DNA of 11,418 nt from Nitrospirae bacterium GWC2_56_14 (GTDB lineage: Bacteria > Nitrospirota > UBA9217): the NCBI GenBank assembly GCA_001803705.1, contig MHDY01000012.1, forward strand, positions 1 through 11,418, read 5' to 3'. Position numbers and translations under genes: made by a program. Position 1 is the stretch's first letter, and the number at the start of each line of letters is the position of its first letter. Below are positions 1 through 6,536 of the stretch, in pieces. The notes below the pieces were generated by a model, which saw nothing but the letters and a program-made list of their open reading frames with translations, searched no databases and was not told the DNA's origin.

Positions 1-571
1 TGGCGACGTCGTCATCGTACTCGTGGGTGGTACACACTTCCGGGAAAAAGCTGCGCGACGTTTCCAGGTTGTGGTGGTACATCTCCACTCCGGCGGCTTT
101 CATCGCGATAGCGGTAGGCAGATCGATGATGCCGAGGGAACAGGAGGGAGAGATGGCGGTTTCCTGCTTGATCCTTCTGACGGCCCGGCAAATCCGCTCA
201 AGCTCCTCTCCCTTGGCGATGCCGGTGCCGCTGGTAATGATCCCGTAGCAGGAAGAGCCGTTCCGTTCCGCTTCATGGGCGCAGGCAACCATTCGATCTT
301 CGTCCACGAGGGGATAGACCGGCGCATTGGTGGCATGAAATGCGGATTGGGCGCAGAAGGAACAGTTTTCGGGGCAGCGCCCCGATTTAGCGTTGATGAT
401 GGAGCAAAGGTGAACCTGCTCACCAAGAAAATGCGACTTGATGCGGCTGGCGGCACCAAAGAGCGGAAAAAGCTCGGAACCGGCGAGCCGGCACAGGCTC
501 AGCGCCTCCTCTTCGGTTATCATTCCCCCCGCTACGATCCGGTCAGCAATAGCTTCGATAGATGGACTCAT
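1..571 (-). CDS. bioB: Biotin synthase BioB, N-terminal part (runs off left edge)
   Basis: Radical SAM enzyme that inserts sulfur into dethiobiotin, the last step of biotin synthesis, in the cytoplasm. About 190 residues are visible and the frame is still open at base 1. Seen: the SAM [4Fe-4S] motif C66-x3-C70-x2-C73 within GRCPENCSFCAQS, cysteines at C108 and C144 (in PSCSLG) that match two of the E. coli [2Fe-2S] ligands (C97, C128), and YHHNLETS at 165-172, the counterpart of the YNHNLDTS signature. The N-terminal helix and IINAKSGRC segment look like Geobacter BioB. The ATG at 571 is preceded by a perfect AGGAGG 4 nt upstream, which fixes the start. The gene lies downstream of purN on the same strand but has its own promoter and a likely BirA operator, so it is probably regulated by biotin separately from purMN. 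The C-terminal third is outside the window. Confidence 0.96.
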   Translation of the reverse strand, partial: MSPSIEAIADRIVAGGMITEEEALSLCRLAGSELFPLFGAASRIKSHFLGEQVHLCSIINAKSGRCPENCSFCAQSAFHATNAPVYPLVDEDRMVACAHEAERNGSSCYGIITSGTGIAKGEELERICRAVRRIKQETAISPSCSLGIIDLPTAIAMKAAGVEMYHHNLETSRSFFPEVCTTHEYDDDVA

Positions 572-587
572 AGGACCTCCTGATGAT

Positions 588-617
588 GAGATACCACAGC
601 GAAAAAGGGTTTGTCAA
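588..617 (-). promoter_or_regulatory. bioB promoter (-35 TTGACA, extended -10)
   Basis: On the minus strand a perfect -35 TTGACA (617-612) is followed after 18 nt by TATCTC (593-588), preceded by TGG, an extended -10 arrangement. Transcription would start near 581, giving a leader of only about 10 nt that begins at the AGGAGG ribosome site. The -10 is only 3/6 to consensus, so activity rests on the -35 and the TGn element. It points at bioB. Confidence 0.6.
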
Positions 618-642
618 CCATGACTGCAAAAAGAGTTAACGA
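611..642 (-). promoter_or_regulatory. Candidate BirA (biotin repressor) operator
   Basis: Two half-sites in inverted orientation: plus-strand TTGTCAACC at 611-619 and AGTTAACGA at 634-642, separated by 14 nt. Known BirA operators follow TTGTAAACC-N14/16-GGTTTACAA. Read on the minus strand, the promoter-proximal arm GGTTGACAA matches 8/9 and the distal arm TCGTTAACT matches 6-7/9. The proximal arm contains the bioB -35 hexamer, so bound BirA-biotinyl-AMP would block RNA polymerase. Position in front of bioB, spacing and sequence all agree; binding is inferred. Confidence 0.62.
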
Positions 643-677
643 CCAGGAGTTTGAGGTAATGAAAGGGGGGAAGTGGG

Positions 678-1289
678 TTAACTGACTATGACGCGGCGAC
701 CATCCACGGTGAGACGGCCTTCAACAAAAAGCCTCACCGACTCCGGAAATACCCGGTGCTCTTCGATCTGAATGCGGGCGGAAAGTGACTCTTCAGTATC
801 ATCCGGCAGGACCGGGACGACCGACTGCATGATAATCGGGCCGGTATCGGTGCCGGCATCGACAAAATGGGTGGTGCAACCGGTGAATTTGACGCCGTAG
901 TCGAGTGCCTGGCGCTGGGCATGGATACCGGGAAAGGAGGGGAGAAGCGCCGGATGGATATTCATCACGGCCAGGGGGAAGGCATCGAGAAACACAGGGG
1001 TAATGATTCGCATGAAGCCGGCGAGGACCACCAGGTTCACATCATACTGCTTGAGTGCCTCGACCATGGCTGTGTCGTACGACTCTCGCCCCGAAAAGAT
1101 CCGGTGGTCCATATGCACGGCGGGAATACCGTGCTTCTCGGCCCGCTGCAATCCGTAGGCGCCGGCATTGTTGCTGATGACACAGGTAATCCGTGCCGGA
1201 ATGGTGCCGTCTTCGATGCGGTCGATGATTGCCTGAAGATTCGACCCGTTGCCGGATACCAGCACGCCTATGTTCACTGCGTTTGCCAT
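678..1289 (-). CDS. purN: Phosphoribosylglycinamide formyltransferase PurN
   Basis: Transfers a formyl group from 10-formyltetrahydrofolate to glycinamide ribonucleotide, step 3 of purine synthesis. The protein is 203 aa (E. coli 212). Seen: the phosphate-binding start VLVSGNGSNLQ (9-19), the catalytic region NIHPALLPSFPG with N110 and H112, and VDAGTDTGP with D148, which match the E. coli N106/H108/D144 triad. The frame is open further upstream, to an ATG at 1355, but that extension lies inside purM and lacks family similarity. The ATG at 1289, one base after the purM TGA, gives the normal N-terminus. No strong Shine-Dalgarno sequence is present, so translation is probably coupled to purM. 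purM-purN gene order is common in bacteria. No clear terminator is visible between purN and bioB. Confidence 0.95.
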   Translation of the reverse strand: MANAVNIGVLVSGNGSNLQAIIDRIEDGTIPARITCVISNNAGAYGLQRAEKHGIPAVHMDHRIFSGRESYDTAMVEALKQYDVNLVVLAGFMRIITPVFLDAFPLAVMNIHPALLPSFPGIHAQRQALDYGVKFTGCTTHFVDAGTDTGPIIMQSVVPVLPDDTEESLSARIQIEEHRVFPESVRLFVEGRLTVDGRRVIVS

Positions 1290-1290
1290 G

Positions 1291-2340
1291 TCAGACCAGT
1301 TCCACGCATTCTTTGCCGGCTTCGCATTTAACCACTTCGCCGATGACGAAAGCACGCTCGTTCAGACCCGACAGCCTGATGAGCACTTCTTCCGATTCCG
1401 ATTCGGGCACGGCCAGTACCATGCCGATACCGCAGTTGAAGGTACGGAACAATTCAGTCTCATCGATATTTCCTGCCTCCTGAAGCAGGGTGAAGATGGA
1501 TGGGACTTCCCAGCTGTTTTTACGGATGACCGCTTTACAGCCGTTCGGCAGCACGCGCGGTATATTTTCCAGCAACCCTCCGCCGGTAATGTGTGCGACT
1601 CCGTTGATCCTGAAATCGCGGCGGAGGTTGAGAATGCTCTTGACGTAGATGCGGGTCGGAGTAAGAAGTTCTTCGGCCACCGATTTACCGAGTCCGGGAA
1701 GCGGGGAGTCGATGGTAAGACCCAGCGTATCGAAAATCACCTTCCGGGCAAGGGAATAGCCGTTGCTGTGGATTCCGCTCGACGCGAGGCCGATGAGCTT
1801 GTTTCCGACGGTGATGGTGGAGCCGTCTATGATTTTATCCCGCTCGACGACACCTACCGTGAAACCGGCCAGGTCATACTCGCCATCGGCGTAGAAGCCG
1901 GGCATTTCGGCGGTTTCGCCGCCGATAAGGGCGCAACCCGCCATGGTACATCCCTCGGCGATTCCCTTGACGATCAGAGCGGCCTTTTCCGGCTCAAGCT
2001 TGCCGGTTGCGAGATAATCGAGAAAAAACAGGGGTTCGGCTCCCTGCACGACAATGTCGTTGACGCACATTGCCACAAGATCGATCCCAACCGTATCGTG
2101 TTTATCCGCCATGAAAGCCAGCTTCAGCTTCGTTCCGACACCATCGGTTCCTGAAACGAGGACAGGGTTTTTATATTTATTGGTATTGAGGGAAAAGAGT
2201 CCCCCGAATCCGCCGATATCGGCAATAACCTCAGGGCGCGACGTGGCTTTGACGAGCGGCTTGATCAGTTTAACGAATGTGTTGCCGGCATCAATATCTA
2301 CTCCGGCGTCCTTGTAGGTGCTTTTTACCTTGCTCAACAT
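1291..2340 (-). CDS. purM: Phosphoribosylformylglycinamidine cyclo-ligase (AIR synthetase) PurM
   Basis: ATP-dependent cyclisation of formylglycinamidine ribonucleotide to aminoimidazole ribonucleotide, step 5 of purine synthesis. The protein is 349 aa, full length (E. coli 345). Seen: N-terminal YKDAGVDIDAGN, the phosphate/ATP-binding SGTDGVGTKLKLA (63-75), GGETAEMPGFY (140-150), HSNGYSLAR, and ITGGGLLENIPRVLP in the C-terminal half, all typical of the PurM superfamily. The start ATG at 2340 has AAGGGGG 4 nt upstream. It is first in a purM-purN unit; its stop and the purN start are one base apart. A good sigma-70 promoter lies just upstream, back to back with the rimI promoter. No damage or odd residues seen. 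Confidence 0.97.
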   Translation of the reverse strand: MLSKVKSTYKDAGVDIDAGNTFVKLIKPLVKATSRPEVIADIGGFGGLFSLNTNKYKNPVLVSGTDGVGTKLKLAFMADKHDTVGIDLVAMCVNDIVVQGAEPLFFLDYLATGKLEPEKAALIVKGIAEGCTMAGCALIGGETAEMPGFYADGEYDLAGFTVGVVERDKIIDGSTITVGNKLIGLASSGIHSNGYSLARKVIFDTLGLTIDSPLPGLGKSVAEELLTPTRIYVKSILNLRRDFRINGVAHITGGGLLENIPRVLPNGCKAVIRKNSWEVPSIFTLLQEAGNIDETELFRTFNCGIGMVLAVPESESEEVLIRLSGLNERAFVIGEVVKCEAGKECVELV

Positions 2341-2362
2341 GTACCCCCTTACAGAAATGAAA

Positions 2363-2391
2363 AATTTAAACTATCGCCCTGGAAAAGTCAA
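2363..2391 (-). promoter_or_regulatory. purMN promoter
   Basis: Minus strand: -35 TTGACT (2391-2386, 5/6) and -10 TAAATT (2368-2363, 4/6) with an ideal 17-nt spacer. The start point would be near 2356, leaving a leader of about 15 nt that carries the AAGGGGG ribosome site of purM. I see no PurR-like palindrome. Confidence 0.68.
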
Positions 2392-2415
2392 ACCCATTCT
2401 CCCGGGAAAAAAGAG

Positions 2416-2444
2416 TTTACAAGGGGAGAGCCATTGAATATCAT
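2416..2444 (+). promoter_or_regulatory. rimI-pyrK-pyrD promoter
   Basis: Plus strand: -35 TTTACA (2416-2421, 5/6) and -10 TATCAT (2439-2444, 5/6) with a 17-nt spacer. The expected start is about 2450-2452, only some 4-6 nt before the rimI ATG at 2456. The Shine-Dalgarno-like AAGGGGAG at 2421-2428 lies inside the promoter spacer and so would not be in the RNA. Confidence 0.68.
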
Positions 2445-2455
2445 AGCGCGGCATT

Positions 2456-2938
2456 ATGGATGCTTGTACCGATGTGACAATCTGTCCCATGACCGAAGCC
2501 GACCTCGATGAGATCCTCCTTATCGAATCCGCTTCATTCCCCCACCCGTGGAACAGAACCCATTTTCACGATGAACTCGCTTCAGCGCATTCCTTTCCCC
2601 TCAGTGCCTTTGACGGCAGAGGGCGCCTGGTCGGCTATATCTGCCCGATGCTGATCCTCGACGAAGGGCACATCCTCGATGTGGCCGTGCATCCGGAATA
2701 CAGGGGACACGGATTAGGGAAACTGCTGGTAGAACATGTGCTGGCTGCCTGCCGCCAACGGGGAGCAGAATTCGTTTCCCTGGAGGTCCGGCCATCGAAC
2801 AGCGAGGCTATAGGATTATACCACCGCCTAGGCTTCGTTGAAACCGGCCGGCGACCGCGGTACTATCACGACGGAGAAGACGCATTACTTATGGAATACA
2901 TTTTCAGAGAAGAAGAGGAAGATACCGATGCTGTTTAA
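2456..2938 (+). CDS. rimI: Ribosomal-protein S18 alanine N-acetyltransferase RimI (GNAT family)
   Basis: GNAT acetyltransferase expected to acetylate the N-terminal alanine of ribosomal protein S18 using acetyl-CoA. The protein is 160 aa (E. coli RimI 148). Seen: the acetyl-CoA pyrophosphate loop RGHGLG (83-88) after DVAVHP, then SLEVRPSNSEAIGLYHRLGF, and the RimI ending YYHDGEDALLM. E110 and Y122 have the same spacing as the E. coli catalytic pair E103/Y115. In-frame stops at 2435 and 2444 exclude a start before 2447. The ATG at 2456 has no Shine-Dalgarno site and lies just downstream of the predicted transcription start, so the mRNA may be nearly leaderless; internal starts (GTG at 2474, ATG at 2489) are less attractive but possible. 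Its 3' end overlaps pyrK by 11 nt, so it heads an operon with pyrimidine genes. RimI is the best family call; a related GNAT with another substrate cannot be excluded. Confidence 0.88.
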   Translation: MDACTDVTICPMTEADLDEILLIESASFPHPWNRTHFHDELASAHSFPLSAFDGRGRLVGYICPMLILDEGHILDVAVHPEYRGHGLGKLLVEHVLAACRQRGAEFVSLEVRPSNSEAIGLYHRLGFVETGRRPRYYHDGEDALLMEYIFREEEEDTDAV

Positions 2939-3743
2939 ATCAATGGTCCTTTCCAACCATGAGGTTTCTCCCGGCTATTACCGGATGCGGGTAACGGCCC
3001 CGCCCGAACTGCTGTCGGCGTCACCGGGACAGTTTGTCATGGTCAAGGTGCGCGATTCCATTGACCCGCTGCTGAGGCGGCCCTTCGGGATTTTCGACAT
3101 CGGTGTTCTCCCCGCCGCCTACGATGGCGGATGCGAACAGGTGTACCTGGAAATGCTGTACAAGGTCGTGGGGAAGGGGACCGCCATGATGGCGACCCTT
3201 CACAACGGCGATGTACTTGATTTCCTGGCGCCGCTCGGTAACGGGTTCCGAATGGGAAATCCACAAGGGGAAAAGGTGCTGGTCGGCGGGGGAATCGGTC
3301 TTGCGCCCCTGTATTTTCTGGCGAAGAAGCTCGTGGAAAACTCGAAGGTGAGGCTTTTCATCGGCGGACGCACGCGGGAGGACATTCTATGCGTCACTGA
3401 ATTCGAGCGGCTTGGCATCGAAACATATGTTTCCACCGACGACGGCACCCTCGGAGCGTGCGGCCTCGTTACCGAAGTCATGGAGCGGCACCTGACCGAG
3501 GATGGCGGCGACAAGACGATATTCTCCTGTGGCCCGATGCCGATGCTGCAGGCGGTTGCGGATATTGCCCGCCGCCGTTCCATAGCATGCCAGGTTTCCC
3601 TGGAAGCTCATATGGCATGCGGAATGGGAGCCTGCCTCGGATGCGTCGTTAAGGGGAGTGAGCATGGCGACAGCCATCCCGATTACCGCTGCGTCTGCAA
3701 AGAAGGACCGGTGTTCAATTTCCAGCAGTTGATGTGGGTCTGA
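2928..3743 (+). CDS. pyrK: Dihydroorotate dehydrogenase B electron-transfer subunit PyrK
   Basis: Ferredoxin-reductase-like subunit that passes electrons from PyrD FMN through a [2Fe-2S] centre and FAD to NAD+. The protein is 271 aa, the usual PyrK length. Seen: a FAD-binding beta-barrel with RRPFGIF (50-56), the nucleotide-binding GGGIGLAPLYF (120-130), CGPMPML (201-207), and C-terminal cluster ligands C231-x4-C236-x2-C239 and C257 in VCKEGPVF (C255 is an alternative fourth ligand). The frame is open upstream, but the ATG at 2928 has GAGGAAG 6-7 nt ahead and gives the standard start MLFKSMVLSN. It overlaps the end of rimI by 11 nt and is followed 22 nt later by pyrD, its partner in the PyrD2-PyrK2 complex. 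Confidence 0.95.
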   Translation: MLFKSMVLSNHEVSPGYYRMRVTAPPELLSASPGQFVMVKVRDSIDPLLRRPFGIFDIGVLPAAYDGGCEQVYLEMLYKVVGKGTAMMATLHNGDVLDFLAPLGNGFRMGNPQGEKVLVGGGIGLAPLYFLAKKLVENSKVRLFIGGRTREDILCVTEFERLGIETYVSTDDGTLGACGLVTEVMERHLTEDGGDKTIFSCGPMPMLQAVADIARRRSIACQVSLEAHMACGMGACLGCVVKGSEHGDSHPDYRCVCKEGPVFNFQQLMWV

Positions 3744-3765
3744 TGCCATGACACGGGGAGTGACA

Positions 3766-4680
3766 ATGAAACCAGACATGTCTGTTGAAATAGGTAGTCT
3801 CAAACTGCGGAACCCGGTCATTACCGCCTCGGGGACCTTCGGCTACGGCGAGGAATTCAAGGATTACCTGAATCTGGAAGAGATCGGCGCTATCATAACC
3901 AAGGGGTTGTCCCTGAAGCCGCGCGCCGGCAATCCGACTCCGCGCATAGTCGAGACACCTGCGGGAATGCTCAATGCCATCGGGTTGCAGAACGTGGGAG
4001 TGGATGCCTTCATCGAAAAAAAGACCCCCTTTCTGCGCACCATCTCGACCCCGGCAATCGTCAACCTTTTCGGCAACACAATTGAAGAGTACGCCGAACT
4101 GGCTTCCCGTCTCGAGCAGGTCCCGGAAGTGGCCGGCATCGAAGTGAACATCTCATGCCCCAATGTGAAGCAGGGGGGGATAGTGTTCGGCACCGATCCG
4201 AAAGCTGCAGCCACCGTCGTCAGGGCCGTACGGAGCGAAACGACCAAGCCGCTCATCGTGAAACTTTCTCCCAACGTCACCGACGTGGTCGAGATGGCGG
4301 TCGCCTGTGCCGAGGCGCAGGCTGACGCCCTCTCCCTCATCAACACGCTTACCGGCATGGCGGTCGATCTACGAACCCGCAGGCCGGTACTTGCCAATGT
4401 CACCGGCGGCCTCTCGGGCCCCGCCATCAAACCTGTGGCCCTCCGGATGGTGTGGCAGGTTGCAAAGGCGGTGACACTACCGGTCATCGGTATCGGCGGG
4501 ATCATGAATGCGACTGATGCCCTCGAATTCATTCTTGCAGGCGCCACCGCCATACAGGTCGGCACGGCCAACTTTCTCGACCCCGCGGCGGCGGGTATCA
4601 TCGCCAGGGAAATGGAACAGTACCTGGCTGAAAACGGCATCGCCGCTATCGGCGAACTGAGAGGCGCCCTGCAGGTGTAA
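3766..4680 (+). CDS. pyrD: Dihydroorotate dehydrogenase, class 1B catalytic subunit PyrD
   Basis: FMN enzyme oxidising dihydroorotate to orotate, step 4 of pyrimidine synthesis; soluble and NAD-linked through PyrK. The protein is 304 aa. Seen: ITASGTFGYGEEF near the N-terminus, NAIGLQNVGVD (70-80), EVNISCPNVKQGG with catalytic base C131 (class 1 enzymes use Cys where class 2 use Ser), KLSPNVTDV, INTLTGMAVD, and the FMN phosphate-binding GIGGI and ATAIQVGTANF segments. There are two in-frame ATGs: 3748 and 3766. I chose 3766 because GGGGAG sits 5 nt upstream and MKPDMSVEIGSLKL matches family N-termini; the 3748 start would add six residues. The adjacent pyrK confirms class 1B. It is probably the last gene of the rimI-pyrK-pyrD unit, with a hairpin just after its stop. 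Confidence 0.96.
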   Translation: MKPDMSVEIGSLKLRNPVITASGTFGYGEEFKDYLNLEEIGAIITKGLSLKPRAGNPTPRIVETPAGMLNAIGLQNVGVDAFIEKKTPFLRTISTPAIVNLFGNTIEEYAELASRLEQVPEVAGIEVNISCPNVKQGGIVFGTDPKAAATVVRAVRSETTKPLIVKLSPNVTDVVEMAVACAEAQADALSLINTLTGMAVDLRTRRPVLANVTGGLSGPAIKPVALRMVWQVAKAVTLPVIGIGGIMNATDALEFILAGATAIQVGTANFLDPAAAGIIAREMEQYLAENGIAAIGELRGALQV

Positions 4681-4706
4681 CATTCACAGGCACGCGGTAT
4701 ACTTGC

Positions 4707-4739
4707 AAGGCGGAGAACAAACTCCGCCTTCTGCATTTT
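4707..4739 (+). terminator. Hairpin after pyrD, possible intrinsic terminator
   Basis: A perfect 9-bp stem AAGGCGGAG / CTCCGCCTT (4707-4715 with 4722-4730) with a 6-nt loop, followed by CTGCATTTT. The stem is strong but the U tract is short and set back by five bases, so it may terminate only partly or act as an mRNA 3'-end stabiliser. The kamA-like gene starts about 20-30 nt later and could be reached by read-through. Confidence 0.5.
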
Positions 4740-4760
4740 GAGGCAGTGATTCGGAATTCA

Positions 4761-5813
4761 ATGGAACAGTGGCAAAAACAACTCCGGAACTCAATTTCCG
4801 ACGTGGATCAGTTGCCCGCAAGATTCGGCAGCAATGCCGAAGAGATGCGCCGCGTCGCTGCGGTCTACCCCTTTCGTGTTACCGAATACTATCTGGAACT
4901 AATAAAGGAAATCGGGGATCCCCTGTGGCTCCAATGCATTCCCGACCCGAGGGAGCTCGACGACGACCGGCAACTACCGGATCCGCTGCACGAATCCCGC
5001 CTCAGTCCGGTGCCCGGGCTTATTCACCGGTATCCGGACCGTGTTGTGTGGCTCGTATCCCAGTCATGCGCCCTCTACTGCCGATTCTGCATGCGCAAGC
5101 GACACGTCGGGTGCGGTGGAGAACAGATATTCAATGAAAACAATGCAGTTGCCTACATAACCGAGCACCCGGCTATCAGGGACGTTGTGCTCTCGGGAGG
5201 GGACCCGCTGCTTCTTGATGATGACCGGCTGGAGCATATTCTTACCGGGCTTCGCCGGATACCTCATGTCGAAATCATCCGCATCGGTACTCGCCTGCCG
5301 GTGACCCTGCCGCAAAGGGTGACCAGGAAACTCTGCCGCATGCTCAAAAATTTTCAGCCGGTATATATCAATACCCATTTCAATCACCCGTCCGAGATTA
5401 CCGATGCTTCTGCGCAAGCATGCCGGATGCTGGCCGAGTGCGGCTCACCGTTGGGCAATCAGACAGTGCTCCTGAAGGGGGTCAACGATGACCCTGAGAC
5501 GATGAAGCGGTTGATGCAACAGTTGCTGCGTATCAGGGTGCGTCCCTATTACCTCCATCAGATTGATCTTGTCCGTGGCACCGGACATTTCCGGACCTCC
5601 ATAGCAAAAGGGCTGGAAATCATGGAAAAGCTGCGGGGGCATACGTCAGGACTTGCTGTACCGTATTTCATGATCGACCTGCCGGGAGGGAAGGGGAAGG
5701 TGCCTCTGGTGCCAGGGCAGGTCGATGTGCGGGGTAACACTCTGCTTCTGAAGAATTACCTGGAAGAAACGGTGGAATATCCGGATATTTGCGATGGGGA
5801 CGGCACGGGGTGA
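4761..5813 (+). CDS. KamA-family radical SAM aminomutase, probable lysine 2,3-aminomutase (compact form)
   Basis: PLP- and SAM-dependent aminomutase expected to turn L-lysine into beta-lysine. The protein is 350 aa from the ATG at 4761. Seen: DPLHES and SPVPGLIHRYPDRV, the SAM cluster motif C103-x3-C107-x2-C110 (CRFCMRKR), SGGDPL (145-150), and PGGKGK (308-313). By alignment with clostridial KamA, R112, D269, D306 and K313 occupy the positions of R134 (carboxylate), D293 and D330 (lysine amino group) and K337 (PLP Schiff base). Glutamate 2,3-aminomutases change those two Asp residues to Lys and Asn, so lysine is the favoured substrate. At 350 aa it is shorter than clostridial KamA (about 416) and closer to EpmB, which modifies EF-P-linked lysine. 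No EpmA/EF-P or AblB acetyltransferase gene is nearby. A GTG at 4746 could add five residues, but GAGG is only 2 nt from it; neither start has a good ribosome site. Confidence 0.85.
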   Translation: MEQWQKQLRNSISDVDQLPARFGSNAEEMRRVAAVYPFRVTEYYLELIKEIGDPLWLQCIPDPRELDDDRQLPDPLHESRLSPVPGLIHRYPDRVVWLVSQSCALYCRFCMRKRHVGCGGEQIFNENNAVAYITEHPAIRDVVLSGGDPLLLDDDRLEHILTGLRRIPHVEIIRIGTRLPVTLPQRVTRKLCRMLKNFQPVYINTHFNHPSEITDASAQACRMLAECGSPLGNQTVLLKGVNDDPETMKRLMQQLLRIRVRPYYLHQIDLVRGTGHFRTSIAKGLEIMEKLRGHTSGLAVPYFMIDLPGGKGKVPLVPGQVDVRGNTLLLKNYLEETVEYPDICDGDGTG

Positions 5814-6152
5814 CTCTTCCACCTAGCGCTTTCTTCCACCCCAACCAGGACCGGATGCGTCAGCGCGCGTTACATCCTCCCCTTGTCATACCTACTACAG
5901 TATTGATTCTTTTTGGAGCGAGCCGAAAAGAACTAACGGCTGTCATACTTCCCAAATAAGCGGGCTGCTCCGCTGAACTGCCTTGCTTTTGTGGATCTAT
6001 CAGGGGCATTTTCATGGCAAATTAATTGCAAAAACAGTGTAGCCCAATTACAATATCCAAGTTGTTCATTAAATCAACTCCAGGAGCAGCACTGCATCCA
6101 TGTATGTCGGCAGGGCCTGCGCCTTTAAGATAATCCTGCAGGGGAGATACCT
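5814..6152. other. Intergenic region between kamA-like gene and response regulator
   Basis: No convincing gene in 339 nt. It holds short imperfect hairpins, including AGCCG/CGGCT and AGCGG-GCTGCT-CCGCT around 5961-5976, but no clear U-tract terminator for the upstream gene. A sigma-54-type promoter lies at 6015-6030. The stretch after it (about 6041-6152) would be a 110-nt 5' leader with several self-complementary pieces: AGTTG/CAACT at 6060-6079, GCAGGGCCTGC near 6110-6120, and CCTGCAGG overlapping the start of the ribosome site. Confidence 0.6.
6015..6030 (+). promoter_or_regulatory. Sigma-54 (RpoN) -24/-12 promoter
   Basis: The 16 bases TGGCA-A-A-TTAA-TTGCA match the sigma-54 consensus TGGCACG-N4-TTGCW at all but two positions. 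The invariant GG (6016-6017) and GC (6028-6029) are separated by exactly 10 nt. Transcription would start near 6041 and run into the response-regulator gene at 6153. An enhancer-binding activator would be required; I did not recognise its upstream sites. Confidence 0.66.
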
Positions 6153-6536
6153 ATGGCACGAATACTACTGATAGAGGATGATCATCAGGTTCGGCAGGTA
6201 CTGGAGGATTTCCTGCTGACAGGAGGCCATGAGGTACAGACGGCCGACAACGGAAAAACCGCAAAGAACCTGTTGAACAACTCCTCCAGTCCCTTTGATC
6301 TTGTCATCACCGACATGGTGATGCCGGAAAACGACGGTTTCGAGGTAATTACATTCCTTCGTGCCTTTGCAACTCCCCCCCGGATTATCGCCATATCAGG
6401 CGGTGGGAACTATCTCGACGAGGACCTGCTGCTTCGAATCGCCGACCGAATGAAGGTCGGAGCTGTCCTGCACAAACCCGTATCGTACGACATGTTCATC
6501 AGCACCATTGAACGCGTTTTACACTCAGGGGATTGA
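6153..6536 (+). CDS. Single-domain (CheY-like) response regulator
   Basis: Stand-alone receiver domain of 127 aa with no output domain, so it probably signals by protein contact or as a phosphorelay intermediate. Seen: the acidic pair D9/D10 in LLIEDD, phospho-acceptor D54 in VITDMVMPENDG, the switch residue S82 in IAISGGG, and K108 in the LHKPV motif, making a complete receiver active site. The ATG at 6153 has CAGGGGAG 7 nt upstream. The SGGG stretch after the switch serine and the MVMPENDGFEVI loop resemble receivers common in deltaproteobacteria. No kinase gene adjoins it, so its partner is unknown. A sigma-54-type promoter about 110 nt upstream suggests conditional expression. The gene appears monocistronic; I see no clear terminator after it. 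Confidence 0.92.
   Translation: MARILLIEDDHQVRQVLEDFLLTGGHEVQTADNGKTAKNLLNNSSSPFDLVITDMVMPENDGFEVITFLRAFATPPRIIAISGGGNYLDEDLLLRIADRMKVGAVLHKPVSYDMFISTIERVLHSGD

Noticed and set aside
1249..2154. Long plus-strand frame (about 300 codons) opposite purM
   Set aside because: It is antisense to a clearly conserved gene; such long antisense frames are common in GC-rich DNA with strong codon bias.
2456..2938. AblB (beta-lysine acetyltransferase) as identity of the GNAT gene, to pair with the aminomutase
   Set aside because: The sequence carries RimI signatures (SLEVRPSN, YYHDGEDALLM) and is in an operon with pyrKD, not with the aminomutase.
3864..4736. 290-codon minus-strand frame opposite pyrD
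   Set aside because: Same reason: pyrD is unmistakable on the plus strand and this frame has no family features.
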